The notes under the pieces: generated by a model
Told to the model about the DNA's origin: nothing
What the model saw: the letters and a program-made list of their open reading frames with translations, nothing else
Database searches by the model: none
From: Asaia bogorensis
Lineage (GTDB): Bacteria > Pseudomonadota > Alphaproteobacteria > Acetobacterales > Acetobacteraceae
Length of the DNA stretch: 64,000 bases
Reading direction: 5' to 3'
Assembly (NCBI RefSeq): GCF_900465345.1
Contig: NZ_UEGO01000032.1
Coordinates: forward strand, 20,747 to 84,746
Position numbers and translations under genes: made by a program
Shown here: piece by piece, positions 61,948 to 64,000 of the stretch
Layout: each line of letters starts with the position of its first letter
Numbering within the stretch: the stretch's first letter is position 1

Positions 61948-62055
61948 ATTGGCGATTTGCTTTTTTCGGGGGGCAGCTTCGCGTGCCCGGTCGGCTTCCG
62001 GGCAGTTTCATGCTAGGACCCCCAGCCTTGACCCTATTCTGATGGATGACCCGAT

Positions 62056-63312
62056 ATGGCAGAGCACGCGCTGAAAAGTCCTTTCCTGAAAGAGGCTCAG
62101 GCTCGGGGCTATATTTTCCAGTGCACTGACCTTGCCGCCCTTGATGAAGCGATGAGCAAAGGTCCGGTGGCAGGCTATATCGGCTTCGACCCAACAGCAG
62201 ACTCGCTGCATGTGGGCAATGCCCTCTCCATTATGATGCTGCGCCTGATGCAGAAGCACGGCCATCGCCCGATTGCCCTCATGGGCGGCGGCACAGCCAA
62301 GATCGGCGATCCCTCATTCCGCGACGAGGCAAGAGCGCTGATGAGCCCGGAAAAGCTGGCGCATAATCTGTCCGGTATCGAGATCAGCCTGCGCCAGTTC
62401 CTGAATTTCGGCACCGGATCAAGCGATGCCATGCTGGTCAATAATGCCGACTGGCTCGATCGCCTGTCCTATATCGAATTGCTGCAGGATGTCGGCGTGC
62501 ATTTCTCGATCAGCCGCATGCTGTCGTTCGAGAGCGTCAAGCAGCGCCTGGACCGCGAGCAGGGCCTGACTTTCCTCGAGTTCAACTATTCCATCCTGCA
62601 ATCCTATGACTTCCGCGAACTGAACCGGCGCTTTGGGGCCGTGCTCCAGATGGGCGGCTCTGACCAGTGGGGCAATATCGTTGCCGGCATCGATCTGGCG
62701 CGTCGCACGGATGGCAAGCAGGTCTTTGGCCTGACGACACCGCTGGTGACGACATCATCCGGTGTAAAAATGGGCAAATCTGCCAAGGGTGCCACCTGGG
62801 TGAGCGCTGAGAAACTGCCGGTCTTTGAATACTGGCAGTTCTGGCGCAACACGGAAGATGCCGATGTTGGTCGCTTCCTGAAGTTCTTCACGGATCTCCC
62901 CGTTGAGGAATGCGATCGTCTCGGCGCGCTTGAAGGGGCCGAGATCAACGAGGCGAAGAAAATCCTTGCCACGGAAGCCACGGCCATCTGCCACGGCCGC
63001 GACGCTGCGCAAGCTGCCGCCGAGACCGCACGGCAGACTTTCGAGGCCGGTGCCGTTGCCGCCGACCTGCCCTCGCGCGACCTGCCGCGTGCAGAGCTGG
63101 AGGCCGGTATTCCGGCGTTCCGTCTGTTCGGCGAGTCGGGGCTGGTAGCGACAAACAGCGAAGCGCGCCGTCTGATCAGGGGAGGCGGCGCGAGGCTGAA
63201 CGATCAGCCCATTCAGGACGAGAACCGGGTAATCGGTCCGGATGATCTTGCAGAAGGGGTGCTCAAGCTCTCCTCTGGCAAGAAGCGTCATCTGCTTCTG
63301 CGTATCGTCTGA
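62056..63312 (+). CDS. tyrS: tyrosyl-tRNA synthetase
   Basis: 418 aa. Class I catalytic core: the HIGH motif appears as DSLHVGNALS (about 54-63), YIGFDPTADS precedes it, tyrosine-binding FNYSILQSYDF, QMGGSDQWGNI, and the KMSKS loop as GVKMGKSAKGATWV (about 235-248). C-terminal S4 RNA-binding domain (about 350-418, ARRLIRGGGARLNDQPIQDEN). Standard bacterial TyrRS length. Confidence 0.96.
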   Translation: MAEHALKSPFLKEAQARGYIFQCTDLAALDEAMSKGPVAGYIGFDPTADSLHVGNALSIMMLRLMQKHGHRPIALMGGGTAKIGDPSFRDEARALMSPEKLAHNLSGIEISLRQFLNFGTGSSDAMLVNNADWLDRLSYIELLQDVGVHFSISRMLSFESVKQRLDREQGLTFLEFNYSILQSYDFRELNRRFGAVLQMGGSDQWGNIVAGIDLARRTDGKQVFGLTTPLVTTSSGVKMGKSAKGATWVSAEKLPVFEYWQFWRNTEDADVGRFLKFFTDLPVEECDRLGALEGAEINEAKKILATEATAICHGRDAAQAAAETARQTFEAGAVAADLPSRDLPRAELEAGIPAFRLFGESGLVATNSEARRLIRGGGARLNDQPIQDENRVIGPDDLAEGVLKLSSGKKRHLLLRIV

Positions 63313-63473
63313 CCATCGCTCTCAGGACGTCCATGCGTCCTGAGGAGGCTTTCCCGCTGCGGCGTTTTGATCCTTATACTCGCTTGTAGTCGCTCGGGGT
63401 AAGCACAGCCCCTTGCGCACGCCCACGTCAGGGCAGAGCCGCCCAACGAACCTGGTTTCCTGTCAGCAGACAG

Positions 63474-63751
63474 TCAGACCGTGATCACAGAAAACGTCTC
63501 ATAGGTTAGCTGGTGGGCGGACCACACCATTTCACGGTCGCCCACGACGGTCAGATAACGTTCTTCGTGGTTTCTGATGCCGCAGGTTGTTCCCCGGCAC
63601 TGAGCGTGAATACGCCCCGGCGATGCAGACGCCCGTATATCATGGCCATCGAGATCGAGAAAAAACGCCTGCCGAAAAGCGAAATGCTGGGGTAGGCGAC
63701 CCTGTTGATATGGGTGAGGCTGACGGGAATCGCATCGCCTTCCATCCAGAC
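63474..63751 (-). pseudogene. 3' remnant of a gene cut by the IS6 element
   Basis: Just left of the IS terminal repeat the minus strand carries protein-like sequence in two adjoining frames: GDAIPVSLTHINRVAYPSIS, then FGRRFFSISMAMIYGRLHRR (63551-63751), and, after a frame change near 63.59 kb, NHEERYLTVVGDREMVWSAHQLTYETF to a stop at 63474. The first frame is open into the IS end, so the gene was probably truncated by the insertion. The original protein is not recognised; reading is tentative. Confidence 0.35.
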
Positions 63752-64000
63752 GGCTCTGTTGCAAACTCTGATGCCGTTGCCGAGGTTGGGTCCTTGGATT
63801 GGTAAGGTCGGTTGTGATGGACGATTTCAAAGGGCGGCATTTTACCGGCGAGGTCATCCTGTGGGCGGTGCGCTGGTACTGCCGGTACGGCATCAGCTAC
63901 CGTGATCTCGAGGAAATGCTGGCCGAACGTGGCATCGATGTCGATCACACGACTATCTATCGCTGGGTGCAGCGCTACGCGCCGGAGATGGAGAAGCGGC
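63752..64000 (+). mobile_element. IS6-family insertion sequence, left part
   Basis: Begins with the IS6-type terminal sequence GGCTCTGTTGCAAA (63752-63765), close to the GGCACTGTTGCAAA of IS26/IS6 relatives, 52 bp before a transposase start. The element continues past the right edge of the window. Confidence 0.85.
63817..64000 (+). CDS. IS6-family transposase, N-terminal part
   Basis: 61 residues are present before the window edge. MDDFKGRHFTGEVILWAVRWY and then the helix-turn-helix YGISYRDLEEMLAERGIDVDHTTIYRWVQRYAPE match IS6-family transposases. The DDE core lies outside. Catalyses replicative cointegrate formation. Intact as far as visible. Confidence 0.9.
   Translation, partial: MDDFKGRHFTGEVILWAVRWYCRYGISYRDLEEMLAERGIDVDHTTIYRWVQRYAPEMEKR

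Overview
The window looks like chromosome from a high-GC alphaproteobacterium, most likely an acetic acid bacterium (Acetobacteraceae). The evidence is the FYDLN_acid gene / aroA / cmk / rpsA block, the ffs-dnaX-ybaB-recR block, a DksA with an alphaproteobacterial-type degenerate zinc finger, and a short-chain dehydrogenase that I recall as very close to the NAD-dependent xylitol dehydrogenase of Gluconobacter. Genus and species cannot be fixed from the sequence alone.

Positions 1 to about 17.2 kb are one end of a Mu-like transposable prophage, read mostly on the minus strand. From the phage left end inward it carries a LexA/S24-type repressor with a co-transcribed secreted protein (plus strand), then a Ner-like regulator, a ParB-like protein, two small genes, transposase A (D270/D335/E387), target activator B, a string of short overlapping early genes (including a winged helix fused to an IS5-type transposase fragment, a DUF3164 protein and a GemA-like protein), a Mor/C-type activator, a GH108 endolysin, and the packaging genes (DUF2730-like, gp26-like, DUF3486, terminase large subunit, a spanin-like pair, and the start of the portal gene). 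Tail and remaining head genes lie outside the window to the left. The prophage ends in the 600 bp before greA.

From 17.3 to 36 kb is host chromosome: greA, a threonine ammonia-lyase, a decayed secreted-protein gene, a cluster of very large glycosyltransferases (CgeB-type, GT2+GT4, and a CgeB/GT4/beta-repeat protein broken by a frameshift), then rpsA, cmk and aroA with the divergent FYDLN gene, a chorismate-lyase-like secreted protein, another glycosyltransferase and a FolM-like reductase.

From 35.7 to 52 kb are recR, ybaB, dnaX and the SRP RNA, gamma-glutamyltransferase, methionine aminopeptidase, a D,D-carboxypeptidase, clpS-clpA, two small DUF proteins, two HAD phosphatases, a DUF333 lipoprotein and two sugar/alcohol-type short-chain dehydrogenases. 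From 52 to 55.5 kb are a LOV-domain blue-light histidine kinase with its receiver protein, an AT-rich island, an isolated phage lysozyme with a small membrane protein, and tRNA-Thr(GGT), whose 3' end faces the phage remnant. From 55.5 to 64 kb are dksA, a glutathione transferase, an mnmA / ferredoxin / double cysteine desulfurase operon behind a palindromic operator candidate, an alpha/beta hydrolase, tyrS, and an IS6-family element cut by the window edge.

No CRISPR array or recognisable defence island was seen. The most notable items are the WH-IS5 fusion and unknown early cassette in the prophage, the 10-bp-phased ATCCCG array at its end, the lysogeny-linked secreted protein, the LOV kinase pair, and the frameshifted multidomain glycosyltransferase.
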